Positions 20,001 through 28,555 of a stretch of DNA of 64,000 nt are shown here, in pieces. The stretch is from Paludibacteraceae bacterium (GTDB lineage Bacteria > Bacteroidota > Bacteroidia > Bacteroidales > Paludibacteraceae), in the NCBI GenBank assembly GCA_024399955.1, contig JAKSNH010000012.1, forward strand, positions 1-64,000. Reading direction: 5' to 3'. Numbering within the stretch: position 1 is the first letter of the stretch; each line of letters opens with the position of its first letter. A model generated the notes under the pieces. That model made no database searches. It was not told the origin of the DNA and worked only from the letters and a program-made list of their open reading frames with translations. The position numbers were made by a program, and so were the translations under genes.

Positions 20001-20361
20001 TCAGTTCGTCATCAAGCAGGTTCAGCAGTACTTCGTCCTTGACTTCACGAGCCATGTCCGGTTGGATGTTAATACTGCCAAGATTTGTGCTCTCGTTGGC
20101 TTTAATCTGAATGATTTCGATTCCGGCATTGTAGCCATCGGCTTCGATAATCATTTCTTCTACGCCAGCATCCAGATAGAGCAAGTTAAACTCACCATTC
20201 TGGTTGGTGGTTGTACTTAGATTCTGATTGGCGAGGGTAATGGTTGCACCAATTACGGCTTTGCCGCTTTCTGCCTCTACAATACGGCCTTTAAGGCTCG
20301 TCTGTGCTGAAGCTGTTAGTGCCATAACACCTGCCAACAGGGTCAAAAGTGTTTTTCGCAT
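17041..20361 (-). CDS. TonB-dependent receptor with carboxypeptidase-regulatory-like N-terminal domain
   Basis: The 1106-residue product has a signal peptide (MRKTLLTLLAGVMALTASA), then a carboxypeptidase-regulatory-like fold (LKGRIVEAESGKAVIGATIT to GEFNLLYLDAG) common in Bacteroidota outer-membrane proteins. The remainder is a large barrel with many aromatic strands, ending NFYLTLTYKF with terminal Phe. A classical plug with a clear TonB box is not obvious, so it could be a receptor-like barrel of the SusC-related or OAR type rather than a standard one. It starts the cluster of two lipoproteins that follow it and could be energised by a system like 7843-9703. Confidence 0.85.
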   Translation of the reverse strand: MRKTLLTLLAGVMALTASAQTSLKGRIVEAESGKAVIGATITLANQNLSTTTNQNGEFNLLYLDAGVEEMIIEADGYNAGIEIIQIKANESTNLGSINIQPDMAREVKDEVLLNLLDDELNDDEGRSQEQASSASSDQDVFNKMSSWSWSTARYRQRGYQSKYEQNYIEGLSFNSAERGQFNFSAMGGLNDASRYKETTNPLEATNFTFGNVGKSTNYLMTASNYAQGWKVSLAGTNRNYKAAARVSYSSGPLKSGWFFMGQLAFRFSPYIDQKGQIGEGIEYYSLGYFFSAEKKWGDQHRLSIITFGAPTKRGQSAAVTQEVYDLTNQYNSTKWGWNNYNPYWGYQDGKVRNSRIVKSYDPTLVLSYDYNIDKERKLHVAAGYHYSMYSNSALSFYNAPDPRPDYYRNMPSFLFDGQLDKNGDFINTDINGKPLGQLNEDGNLLYPASYNGNAVGHSVDMDSYKTLTDLWTSRDNKTTQIDWDALYAANYAQNAMNPNGSARYIIERRHNDIQEAMATINYQDKHYDHLKITAGLELKQSQAIHFKTMDDLLGGNQWIDVDAFSERDIRELATNIGMTQAQIAYVKQNNLKYWNEHGKEAQAIKNGDRFGYDYRINMTTARLWAQNEWNWQNLNLYYGLQLTYSNIQRTTDMINGRAVYLAAVTAQTDPQAAKRYLGSDNDYFRIQQGNCASRLEGDWHHFVDPAFKMGLTYKINGRNRITLNVMAETQAPLARDAYISPRVHDRAIETIYTHDNASNLKDFYAASEKVVGADLTYEFNYNAVRGRITGYYTRFWDGSELNGYYDDEARTFVNQAITGINRRHAGVEAALQVPLGTYFTITGATSISDQRYMSNAYCVTSAENGMALDTYLDGETGTERQLYELRDSVLYNGLRVSNGPQLTASLKLSFFHPKMWFADVTVSYYDWNWMSVAPSRRMQGLFYGTRADGSTVNGSYTSIYIDNATKYDNPNVPGQDGDIRQHDAQGNLILNSYGIPELLEPYKYMSNQESLVDKNPWHRFVIDLSVGKLIYLKNRQSLSINLSCTNITNNVYLKTGGYQQARLPRGTRQRQPDNENSTITPNIWKFPSKYYYAWGANFYLTLTYKF

Positions 20362-20389
20362 AATTGTGTTGATTTTAGTTAATAATATA

Positions 20390-21787
20390 TTAAAACTCTG
20401 CTGTTTTAGGAGTTCTTGGGAAAGGAATGACGTCGCGTATGTTCTGCATACCAGTTACGAATAGCATGAGGCGTTCAAAACCCAGTCCGAATCCGGCATG
20501 GGGAGCTGCACCAAAGCGACGTGTATCTAAGTACCACCACATATCCTTCATTGGGATGTGACGGCGCTCAATCTCACCATTCAGTTTATCTAAACTCTCT
20601 TCTCGCACGGAACCACCAATAATCTCACCAATCTGTGGGAAGAGAACATCAGTGCCTTGTACGGTCTTATCATCTTCGTTTATCTTCATATAGAAGGCTT
20701 TAATCTCTTTCGGATAATCGGTCATAATAACCGGTTTACCAAAGTGCTCCTCTACTAGATAACGTTCGTGCTCCGAGGCCAAATCATCGCCCCAGTTGCA
20801 GGGGAACTCGAATTTATGCCCATTCTTAATGGCTTCTTGTAGGATTTCTACGCCTTTTGTGTATGGCAAACGAATGAATTTCGTATCCACTACCGATTTT
20901 AGACGTTCAATCAAGCCTTTATCTATGTATTGGTTGAGGAACTCCAAGTCGTCCATGCAGTTGTTCAACGCCCAACGTACGCAATACTTGATAAAGTCCT
21001 CTTCTAAGTCCATCAATTCGTCTTTTTGAATGAAAGCCACCTCAGGTTCAATCATCCAGAACTCCGCTAAGTGACGCGGGGTGTTGCTATTCTCGGCGCG
21101 GAAAGTAGGACCAAACGTGTAGATTTTACCTAAGGCCATGGCTGCTAATTCACCTTCCAATTGTCCACTGACAGTTAGGCTGGCTTGTTTGCCAAAGAAA
21201 TCGTCCGAGTAATCAATCTTGCCATCTTCACCCTTTTTTAGGTTATAGAGGTTCTTGGTGGTTACTTGGAACATTTGTCCTGCGCCCTCACAGTCGGAAG
21301 CAGTGATGAGTGGGGTATGGAAATAGAAGTAGCCGTGCTCGTGGAAGTAGGTATGAATGGCCATCGCCATGTGGTGACGGATGCGGAAGACTGCTCCAAA
21401 TGTATTAGTACGCGGACGTAAGTGCGCGATTGTGCGCAGGTATTCCATTGATAATCCTTTTTTCTGCAAAGGATACTGGTCCGGATCGGCAGTGCCATAT
21501 ACCTCTAAGTCCGTTAACTGAATCTCAACGGCTTGCCCTGCACCTTGGGAGGGCACTAATAAACCGGTGGCGGAGATACACGAACCGGTTGTGACGGGTT
21601 TGAGACTCTCTTCGGGGAACTTGGCCAGATCGACTACAATCTGAATGTTCTTGATGGTAGAACCGTCATTGAGGGCAATGAAACTAACCTGTTTATTGCC
21701 ACGACGACTGCGCACCCATCCACGAACATTGATTGGTTCGTTAAAGGCTGTGCTCAGAAGAGCTTGTTTAATTTCTGTTCGTTGCAT
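20390..21787 (-). CDS. asnS: Asparaginyl-tRNA synthetase
   Basis: AsnRS charges tRNA-Asn. The 465-residue product has the N-terminal OB-fold anticodon domain ([20 protein letters not shown]) and a class II catalytic core: motif 2 as [20 protein letters not shown] and motif 3 as [20 protein letters not shown]. The C-terminus ends with [10 protein letters not shown], the usual AsnRS ending, which separates it from AspRS. The receptor gene follows 28 bases later on the same strand. Confidence 0.97.
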   Translation of the reverse strand: MQRTEIKQALLSTAFNEPINVRGWVRSRRGNKQVSFIALNDGSTIKNIQIVVDLAKFPEESLKPVTTGSCISATGLLVPSQGAGQAVEIQLTDLEVYGTADPDQYPLQKKGLSMEYLRTIAHLRPRTNTFGAVFRIRHHMAMAIHTYFHEHGYFYFHTPLITASDCEGAGQMFQVTTKNLYNLKKGEDGKIDYSDDFFGKQASLTVSGQLEGELAAMALGKIYTFGPTFRAENSNTPRHLAEFWMIEPEVAFIQKDELMDLEEDFIKYCVRWALNNCMDDLEFLNQYIDKGLIERLKSVVDTKFIRLPYTKGVEILQEAIKNGHKFEFPCNWGDDLASEHERYLVEEHFGKPVIMTDYPKEIKAFYMKINEDDKTVQGTDVLFPQIGEIIGGSVREESLDKLNGEIERRHIPMKDMWWYLDTRRFGAAPHAGFGLGFERLMLFVTGMQNIRDVIPFPRTPKTAEF

Positions 21788-21815
21788 ATTATAATTGTTA
21801 TACTACGTATCGTTT

Positions 21816-21848
21816 ATGTTTCGATTATGTTTCGATTATGTTAGGATT
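21816..21848. repeat. Three 11-bp tandem units upstream of asnS
   Basis: ATGTTTCGATT occurs at 21816-21826 and 21827-21837, with a degenerate third unit ATGTTAGGATT at 21838-21848. The repeat fills half of the gap between dnaB and asnS; a regulatory role is possible but unsupported. Confidence 0.75.
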
Positions 21849-21857
21849 TTGACCTTA

Positions 21858-23384
21858 TTAGAACGGTACATCTTGTGGGTTGTCCAGCTGAGCGCCATCC
21901 GGGCTACCTAACGAGGAACGAATGGATATCTCTCCTGCACCGGGTAATGGTGCTAAATCGTTCTCATCGTATGCTTCGTTCTCGTTTTGGAACTTAGCAA
22001 ACTTAGAGCGGAACCGCAACCATATCTCATCTACTGCACCGTTACGATGCTTGGCTACAATGATTTGACCTAATCCGCGTAAGTCCTTACCGGTTTTGTC
22101 ATCATTGTATAGATGGTAGTACTCAGGACGGTGGATGAAACATACCATATCGGCGTCTTGTTCAATGGCACCGGACTCACGTAAGTCACTCAACTGCGGT
22201 TTCTTACCATCAACACCCGTACGTGCTTCTACGCCACGGTTCAACTGCGATAGGGCTATGATAGGAATATCCAACTCCTTGGCCAAGGCTTTCAGGTTAC
22301 GCGATATGATACTGACTTCCTGCTCACGGGATCCAAAACTCATTCCCTGTGCGTTCATCAACTGCAGGTAGTCAATGATGATTAATTCTACGTGATGCTC
22401 CTTCACTAACTTACGTGCTTTGCTGCGCAACTCAAACACGGATAAGGCTGGTGTATCATCTACATAGATTGGAGCTCCTTTTAAGTCGCGAATCTTAGTC
22501 TCTAATTTTTTCCATTCGTCTTTGGTCAAGTGTCCGTTTTTAATCTTATCACCCTCAATCTCACATACGTTCATAATCAAACGGTTCACTAACTGAACGT
22601 TGGACATCTCTAACGAGAACATGGCTACAGGACGGTGATAATTAACGGCAATGTTCTTGGCCATAGATAGCACAAATGCCGTTTTACCCATAGCCGGACG
22701 GGCTGCGATGATAATCAGGTCGGACTTCTGCCAGCCGGATGTGATCTTATCCAATGCCGTGAACCCACTGGGTACACCGGATATATTACCTTCGTTCTTG
22801 CCTGCCGCTTCAATACGATTAAACGCTTCGGTAATCACATCGTCAATCTGATGCACATCGCGCTTCTGATTGCGTTGACTGATTGCAAAAACATCAGCTT
22901 CGGCTTTTTGCATCAAATCGTCTACATCCTGCGTTTCATCATATGCTAACTCTTCAATCTCCGCCGCCATACGAATCAATTCACGAGCAGTGTGCTTTTG
23001 CGCAATGATCTGAGCATGGTAACGTAAGTGTGCTGCCGAAGCTACACGACGGGTTAGGTCACTGATATAAATGACACCTCCTACTTCGTCTAAAGTACCT
23101 AATGACTTCAGCTTCTCCGTTACGGATAATACATCAATCGGTTGCTCCTTAGCGGCTAATGCTGCAATCGCCTCATATACGCGCTGGTTCTGCTCCTTAT
23201 AGAAAACCTCAGGAGATAATAAATCAGCTACTGTGATAAAGGCTTCTTTCTCAATCATCAGAGCTCCCAATACGGACTCTTCCAACTCAATAGCTTGAGG
23301 TGGCATCTTGCCCATGTCATTCGGACCCACTTTGATAGGACGAGTAGTCTTGCTTTTGTTTTTATTGGTGCTTGTTGTAGGCAT
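21858..23384 (-). CDS. dnaB: Replicative DNA helicase DnaB
   Basis: DnaB unwinds DNA ahead of the replisome. The 508-residue product has the N-terminal primase-interaction domain (PPQAIELEESVLGALMIE), a linker helix and the RecA-like core with Walker A in ARPAMGKTAF, Walker B in LIIIDYLQLM, and the H4-like SQLNRGVEAR and DLRESGAIEQDADMV motifs. No intein is present. Its start overlaps the end of meaB by 23 bases in another frame. Confidence 0.97.
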   Translation of the reverse strand: MPTTSTNKNKSKTTRPIKVGPNDMGKMPPQAIELEESVLGALMIEKEAFITVADLLSPEVFYKEQNQRVYEAIAALAAKEQPIDVLSVTEKLKSLGTLDEVGGVIYISDLTRRVASAAHLRYHAQIIAQKHTARELIRMAAEIEELAYDETQDVDDLMQKAEADVFAISQRNQKRDVHQIDDVITEAFNRIEAAGKNEGNISGVPSGFTALDKITSGWQKSDLIIIAARPAMGKTAFVLSMAKNIAVNYHRPVAMFSLEMSNVQLVNRLIMNVCEIEGDKIKNGHLTKDEWKKLETKIRDLKGAPIYVDDTPALSVFELRSKARKLVKEHHVELIIIDYLQLMNAQGMSFGSREQEVSIISRNLKALAKELDIPIIALSQLNRGVEARTGVDGKKPQLSDLRESGAIEQDADMVCFIHRPEYYHLYNDDKTGKDLRGLGQIIVAKHRNGAVDEIWLRFRSKFAKFQNENEAYDENDLAPLPGAGEISIRSSLGSPDGAQLDNPQDVPF

Positions 23385-24453
23385 TGATTAATTCAGATGC
23401 AGCAATAAAACTGCTTATTTCGTTATTAAGTACTTTCTTTTCCATTAATTGCGTTAACGCTTCCATTTCAGGATGTTGATAGAACCCGTTCAATAGGCTG
23501 GAATTGATGGTCTCGTACATCCAATATTTAGCTTGCTCTGTGCGCTTAGCATCAAAGTAACCGTTCTCGCGCGTGAACCTTATATATTGTTCTATCATGT
23601 TCCAAACCTCTTGGATGCCAGTCTTCTCTACTGCTGAGCAGGTCTCTGCATACGGTTTCCAGCCGGATTCGGTGGGAGGAAACAACGCTAATGCATTCTT
23701 AAAACTTACCTTAGCGGCTTGTGCGCGCTCTATGTTATGACCATCGCATTTGTTGATAGCTATGCCATCGGCCATCTCCATGATACCGCGTTTGATGCCT
23801 TGCAGTTCGTCTCCTGTACCGGTTACTTGCAGCAGCAGGAAGAAATCCACCATTGAGTGGGCAGCTGTCTCGGACTGACCTACACCTACTGTTTCCACCA
23901 ATATAGTATCAAACCCTGCAGCTTCGCATAACACAATCGTTTCACGTGTCTTACGCGCTACACCGCCTAATGAACCGGCAGAGGGACTGGGACGGATAAA
24001 CGCGTTGGCTTGCACCGACAACTCGTTCATTCTTGTCTTATCCCCTAAGATGGATCCTTTGCTGCGTTCGCTAGATGGATCAATAGCCAGAACGGCTAAG
24101 TGCTTACCCTGTTTACATAGTTCGGTACCTAAGGCTTCAATAAAAGTTGATTTACCGGCACCGGGCACTCCCGTTATGCCTACGCGCACCGATTCCCCTG
24201 CATGGGGCAAACAACGCTCAATCACCTGTTGCGCAATGACTTGATCGGACGGCAGGTTACTCTCCACTAGCGTCACCGCTTGGGATAGTAAGGTGATGTC
24301 GCCTTTTAGAATACCTTCTACGTATTCATCGGCTGTCAGCACGCGTTTCTTGCGGTGGAATGTGGAGTAGGGATTCACCTGCGGCAAATTCACTACTCCT
24401 TCGTTCACCACTAAACCTTTGTACTCGTTACTATTTTCAGGATGCTCCATCAT
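23362..24453 (-). CDS. meaB: Methylmalonyl-CoA mutase-associated GTPase MeaB
   Basis: MeaB is a G3E GTPase that protects and loads the cobalamin cofactor of methylmalonyl-CoA mutase. The product has Walker A GVPGAGKSTF, the Mg-binding DPSSERSKGSILGDKTRM, VETVGVGQSE and the guanine-specificity motif NKCDG. The start at 24453 is preferred because it overlaps the stop of the preceding DUF1573 gene (TAATG); the frame is open to an ATG at 24468 that would lie inside that gene. The mutase genes are not in the window. Confidence 0.95.
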   Translation of the reverse strand: MMEHPENSNEYKGLVVNEGVVNLPQVNPYSTFHRKKRVLTADEYVEGILKGDITLLSQAVTLVESNLPSDQVIAQQVIERCLPHAGESVRVGITGVPGAGKSTFIEALGTELCKQGKHLAVLAIDPSSERSKGSILGDKTRMNELSVQANAFIRPSPSAGSLGGVARKTRETIVLCEAAGFDTILVETVGVGQSETAAHSMVDFFLLLQVTGTGDELQGIKRGIMEMADGIAINKCDGHNIERAQAAKVSFKNALALFPPTESGWKPYAETCSAVEKTGIQEVWNMIEQYIRFTRENGYFDAKRTEQAKYWMYETINSSLLNGFYQHPEMEALTQLMEKKVLNNEISSFIAASELINAYNKHQ

Positions 24454-25520
24454 TATTGTACTTCCCAAGTCAACTTGATTGTTTGTATGGGGTTCTTAGG
24501 ATCGTTGGTAATCACCGTGATGGTGCGCTCGTAGCGAGACGAAGCCATATTGGTGGTGTTCACATAGAACTTATAATCTTTCGAAGCCTTGATGCCGCCC
24601 TTCAGTTCTGGGAAGTACATGTCGTTTGCACCGATGATGCGACGGATATACAGCGGGTTAACACCGGCATTCACGATATGTAGGCTCTTCGTTACTTTGG
24701 CTTTCTTGGCAGGCAATGTACCTAAGTTTATCTCGCGATTGATCTCAGCGATAGGAGCGTTTAACTTTTGCTCCTCGGTCATGTTCGAGAAGTCCTCTTG
24801 TACGTTAGCCGTCACGGTGATAGCATGGGCATTGTCCATAGCACCCTTGCCGTTCACGCGCACATATAACTTGGCCTGTACCGGACCATAAACAGGGCAG
24901 GCATTTGCGTCAAACAAGATGCTGAATTGTCCGGTTTGTTGAGGCTTAACGGTCTCTAAAGTAGCCAAAGCATCTACGTAGTCGGCTTGACTGATCTCTA
25001 CCTTCAAATCGCTATTCGTTTGGTTAGCATACTCAATGGTCTTGGTGATGGTGTTGCCTTTCTTAACGGCACCTAAGTTAAGGTCGGTGGTCTTAACACT
25101 CAGCTCCTCAATCTTAGCCATATAACGATTAACCGGTTGTGCAGGCTTCGGAATAACCTCACCCTTGATGTATACGCGTGTAGTAGCTTCCTTGGCGTTT
25201 GAGGTGATAGTAACAGTTTTAGAGAACTTACCGGGACGGCCATTGGGGTTATAGGTTACGGTAATCGCTCCTGTTGCTCCCGGTTCAATGGGTTCACGGT
25301 TCCACTTAGGAGTGGTGCAACCGCAACTGGCACGCACGTTGCTCAGCACAAGCGGAGTCATACCTTCGTTCTTGAAATTAAATACGGTTGTTACTCGACC
25401 ATCTGCTTCGTTGATCTTACCGAAGTCATGCGTGGTCTTTTCAAATGTGATAACCGGCTCTTGAGCCATCATGGTAGCAGCCATCAGCATGCTTGCCATT
25501 ACTGTAAAAATCTTTTTCAT
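24453..25520 (-). CDS. DUF1573 domain periplasmic protein
   Basis: The start at 25520 gives a signal peptide MKKIFTVMASMLMAATMMAQ. The next about 100 residues are a DUF1573 domain, an Ig-like fold with ITFEKTTHDFGKINE, FNFKNEGMTPLVLSNV and SCGCTTPKWNREPI, the Cys-rich SCGC being diagnostic. The second part contains further ASPM/Hydin-like beta repeats and ends with ERTITVITNDPKNPIQT. Function is unknown; such proteins are exported and common in Bacteroidota. It sits between rel and meaB and is probably cotranscribed with both. Confidence 0.88.
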   Translation of the reverse strand: MKKIFTVMASMLMAATMMAQEPVITFEKTTHDFGKINEADGRVTTVFNFKNEGMTPLVLSNVRASCGCTTPKWNREPIEPGATGAITVTYNPNGRPGKFSKTVTITSNAKEATTRVYIKGEVIPKPAQPVNRYMAKIEELSVKTTDLNLGAVKKGNTITKTIEYANQTNSDLKVEISQADYVDALATLETVKPQQTGQFSILFDANACPVYGPVQAKLYVRVNGKGAMDNAHAITVTANVQEDFSNMTEEQKLNAPIAEINREINLGTLPAKKAKVTKSLHIVNAGVNPLYIRRIIGANDMYFPELKGGIKASKDYKFYVNTTNMASSRYERTITVITNDPKNPIQTIKLTWEVQ

Positions 25521-25574
25521 AATCATGTGATTCTTGGTGTGTATTTTATTTATTTGTTTTTTGTTTGTTTTCGT

Positions 25575-27329
25575 CTACGTCAGTAATTCTACTTTGCTCA
25601 ACCCCTGTATCATACCTAATTCGGTGCATAGTTGTTCGGCGGATGTGCTGCTATATACCATCACTACAATCTTGCAGTCAAACATCTGATCTTCCGTCTG
25701 GATATGCAAATCCGACATGTTCAGTTGCATCTTCTCCGAGATGGTTTGAATGATTTGCACCAACATACCGAATCGGTCTATTCCGCGCACGTGCACCGTG
25801 ATAGGATAAGCCTGTGTGGGCGCCGGTGATAGGGGTGAATCAATATGTTTGAGGTATTTGCGAATTGCATCCTGCGCCTTAGCCGTCTCTACCATATTTA
25901 GCCATTCCGGAATAGGTGTTACGTTCTGTGACGTCAGTATCTCCACTTGGTCGCCTGACTTTAGTCGATACGAGATAGGTTGCATTTGGTGGTTTACTTT
26001 AGCACCTATACAATGCTGACCTAATTGGGTATGTAGCATATACGCAAAGTCTAGAACGGACGAGTGTTGCGGCAGGGTCTTCACTTCTCCACTGGGAGTA
26101 AATACAAATACTTCGTGGGCGAATAAACTTAACTTGAAATTATCCAAGAACGCCATGGCATCCGGATCCGGATTCTCCAGCACTTCCTTCACTTCTAACA
26201 ACCAGTGGTCTAACTCTTTTTCGCTACTGGATTCCCCTGTTTTATATTTCCAATGTGCAGCTAATCCGTGTTCCGCTATCTCATGCATACGCTTGGTGCG
26301 AATTTGTACTTCAACCCATCGACCATGTCTGCCCATTACTGTGATGTGCAGTGCTTCATATCCGTTAGCTTTAGGCTGCGATATCCAGTCTCTGATGCGC
26401 TCCGGATGAGGGTGGTAGATTTCTGTAATGGCGGCATATAAGATCCAACATTGGTCCTTCTCCGACATGGCTTCGTTGGGAGTGAATACGATGCGTACTG
26501 CCAATAAGTCATATACATCTTCAAAGGAGATGTTCTTACGTTGCATCTTGCGGAAAATCGAATATACCGATTTGATTCGTGCCGAGATGGTAAAGTTATA
26601 GCCCATCTGCGTCAGTTTTTCCCGAATAGGTACTGCAAACTCCTCAAAACTTTCCATTTGTGCATCCTTGCAGGCTGCTAAACGGCTCTCTATCTGTTCG
26701 TATAAATCCGGATGCTCGTACTTGAAACTCAGGTTCTCTAACTCGGACTTAATCGGGAAGAAACCCAATCGGTGCGCCAATGGTGCATAGATATACTGCG
26801 TTTCCCCGGCTATCTTGCGTTGTTTTTCCGGCAACTGTGCACCTAAGGTGCGCATGTTATGTAAGCGGTCTGCCAACTTGATGAGTACCACACGGATATC
26901 GTCCGACATAGTCAGCAATAATTTACGGAAGTTCTCCGCCTGCTTCTCCGCCTGGTCCGCGAATACACCGCCGGATATCTTAGTCAACCCATCTACAATC
27001 TGCGCGATCTTCTCTCCAAACTGACGCTCTATATCTTCCGTCGTATAATCCGTATCCTCCACTACGTCGTGCAATAGGGCCGAGCAGATACTTGTACTGC
27101 CTAAACCAATCTCCCGCACTACAATGCGAGCTACCGCTAAGGGATGCATGATGTATGGTTCACCACTTAACCGACGCACACCATTATGCGCCTTCTTTGC
27201 GAATTGGAAGGCACGAGTGATAATCTCCACTTTTTGGCGGTGATGCGAGGCAGCATAGTCGGCTAACAACTCCTGAAAGGATTGCTCAATTAGTTCCTCT
27301 TCGGCCTGTGTAAAGTTACTGGTTTCCAT
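25575..27329 (-). CDS. Rel/SpoT family (p)ppGpp synthetase/hydrolase, compact form
   Basis: The product makes and probably breaks the stringent-response alarmone. Residues of about 40-190 form the HD hydrolase domain (SALLHDVVEDTDY), about 230-350 the synthetase domain (KSVYSIFRKMQRK, YDLLAVRI, PKANGYEALH, EVQIRT), and about 395-455 a TGS domain (FVFTPSGEVKTLPQ). A C-terminal ACT-like domain (ITVHVRGIDRFGMLVQII) follows at once. At 584 residues it is about 150 shorter than the usual Rel; the helical and zinc-finger segments between TGS and ACT are absent. Both catalytic domains look intact. It has a canonical promoter at 27351-27382. Confidence 0.94.
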   Translation of the reverse strand: METSNFTQAEEELIEQSFQELLADYAASHHRQKVEIITRAFQFAKKAHNGVRRLSGEPYIMHPLAVARIVVREIGLGSTSICSALLHDVVEDTDYTTEDIERQFGEKIAQIVDGLTKISGGVFADQAEKQAENFRKLLLTMSDDIRVVLIKLADRLHNMRTLGAQLPEKQRKIAGETQYIYAPLAHRLGFFPIKSELENLSFKYEHPDLYEQIESRLAACKDAQMESFEEFAVPIREKLTQMGYNFTISARIKSVYSIFRKMQRKNISFEDVYDLLAVRIVFTPNEAMSEKDQCWILYAAITEIYHPHPERIRDWISQPKANGYEALHITVMGRHGRWVEVQIRTKRMHEIAEHGLAAHWKYKTGESSSEKELDHWLLEVKEVLENPDPDAMAFLDNFKLSLFAHEVFVFTPSGEVKTLPQHSSVLDFAYMLHTQLGQHCIGAKVNHQMQPISYRLKSGDQVEILTSQNVTPIPEWLNMVETAKAQDAIRKYLKHIDSPLSPAPTQAYPITVHVRGIDRFGMLVQIIQTISEKMQLNMSDLHIQTEDQMFDCKIVVMVYSSTSAEQLCTELGMIQGLSKVELLT

Positions 27330-27350
27330 GCATTACGTGCAATTATCGCG

Positions 27351-27382
27351 CAAAGTTACAACTTTTTTTTCATTTATGCAAA
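27351..27382 (-). promoter_or_regulatory. Promoter of the Rel gene
   Basis: On the minus strand, TTTG (27379-27382) and TAACTTTG (27351-27358) are separated by 20 bases. The -7 box lies about 22 bases before the ATG, so the leader is very short. Confidence 0.85.
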
Positions 27383-27417
27383 TATTTTTGTCTTTTTTTA
27401 TATAAAATAAAAATGTG

Positions 27418-27449
27418 TTTGTTTTCTTGGTACAAAAATTGTATCTTTG
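27418..27449 (+). promoter_or_regulatory. Promoter of the amidase operon
   Basis: TTTG (27418-27421) and TATCTTTG (27442-27449) are separated by 20 bases. The -7 box covers the apparent upstream TTG start at 27447, which decides for the ATG at 27468. Confidence 0.88.
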
Positions 27450-27467
27450 CAAACAAATTACGTTAAT

Positions 27468-28553
27468 ATGGCTAAAAAGTTTTTTATATCAACGTTCTTT
27501 ATCTTCATGTGTGCTTGTCTTATGGCGGCTCCATATACCGTGGTGATTGATGCCGGTCATGGAGGAAAAGATGGTGGTGCGGTGGGACGTAATGGGGTGA
27601 AGGAAAAGGACTTAAACCTGGATGTTAGTTTGCGTTTAGCGTCTAAACTTCGCACCCAATTTCCGGATATCCAAGTGTTACTCACTCGTTCTACCGATGT
27701 CTTCCTGCCTTTGCAACAGCGTGCGGATTTTGTTAATCAACATAATGCGAACCTGTTTATATGCATCCATACCAACGCGGCTGATGCGCGAAGTGCTAAG
27801 GGCACTGAGGTCTATGTGCTTGGCACCGATCGGCTGGAGCAGAATCTTGATGTGGCGATGCGGGAGAATGCCGTGATGAAACTGGAAGCAGATTATCAAA
27901 CCACATACCATGGTTTTGATCCCAATAGTGTGGAATCATATATCATGTTTGAATTGATGCAGAACCAGTATATAGACCAAAGTCTGCAGTTTGCTACGCT
28001 TGTGCAAAATCAGTTTGTTCAGACGCTTCATCGCGATAATCGCGGAGTGCATCAGGCTGCCTTTTGGGTATTGCTCAAATCGGCATGCCCAAGTGTGTTA
28101 GTGGAGATGGGATTTGTCAGCAATGCCGATGAAGAAAAATACCTCAATTCGGACCAAGGGAAACGCGAAATAACTGAGTCTATTTTTAATGCTTTCTGTG
28201 CTTATTACAAACCAACTTCTACACCTTCTCCCGTGTTGGAGCAAAAACCTGTACAAGAGAATGAAAATCAACCGGTTATGGTCGCTCCTGTGATATCGGA
28301 AAAAGAGCCTGAAAAAGTGCTTGAAAAATCGGCACTGAATCAAGGTCATTGGTGCGTGCAAATACTAGCGGGACGCTCCCGATTGTCGTCTACTGATCCG
28401 TGTTTTAAGTCGCTTAGCGACATATCGTATCGTGAAGTGAACGGACTGTATAAATACATGGTTGGGCATTGTGCTACCAAGCAGGAAGCAGTGGAATTAC
28501 GGGACCGCATCAAAAATAAATTCCCGGATTGTTTTGTGGTATATTACGAATGA
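27468..28553 (+). CDS. N-acetylmuramoyl-L-alanine amidase with SPOR domain
   Basis: The enzyme cleaves the peptide side chain from peptidoglycan glycan strands in the periplasm, mostly at division. After the signal peptide (MAKKFFISTFFIFMCACLMA) comes an Amidase_3 domain: VVIDAGHGGKDGGAVG with the first Zn ligand, KEKDLNLDV with Glu, FICIHTNAAD with His, and VEMGFVSNADEE with the catalytic Glu. A proline- and glutamate-rich linker leads to a C-terminal SPOR domain (HWCVQILAGRSRL) that binds denuded septal glycan. The start at 27468 is set by the promoter. It overlaps the next gene. Confidence 0.95.
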   Translation: MAKKFFISTFFIFMCACLMAAPYTVVIDAGHGGKDGGAVGRNGVKEKDLNLDVSLRLASKLRTQFPDIQVLLTRSTDVFLPLQQRADFVNQHNANLFICIHTNAADARSAKGTEVYVLGTDRLEQNLDVAMRENAVMKLEADYQTTYHGFDPNSVESYIMFELMQNQYIDQSLQFATLVQNQFVQTLHRDNRGVHQAAFWVLLKSACPSVLVEMGFVSNADEEKYLNSDQGKREITESIFNAFCAYYKPTSTPSPVLEQKPVQENENQPVMVAPVISEKEPEKVLEKSALNQGHWCVQILAGRSRLSSTDPCFKSLSDISYREVNGLYKYMVGHCATKQEAVELRDRIKNKFPDCFVVYYE

Positions 28554-28555
28554 TT

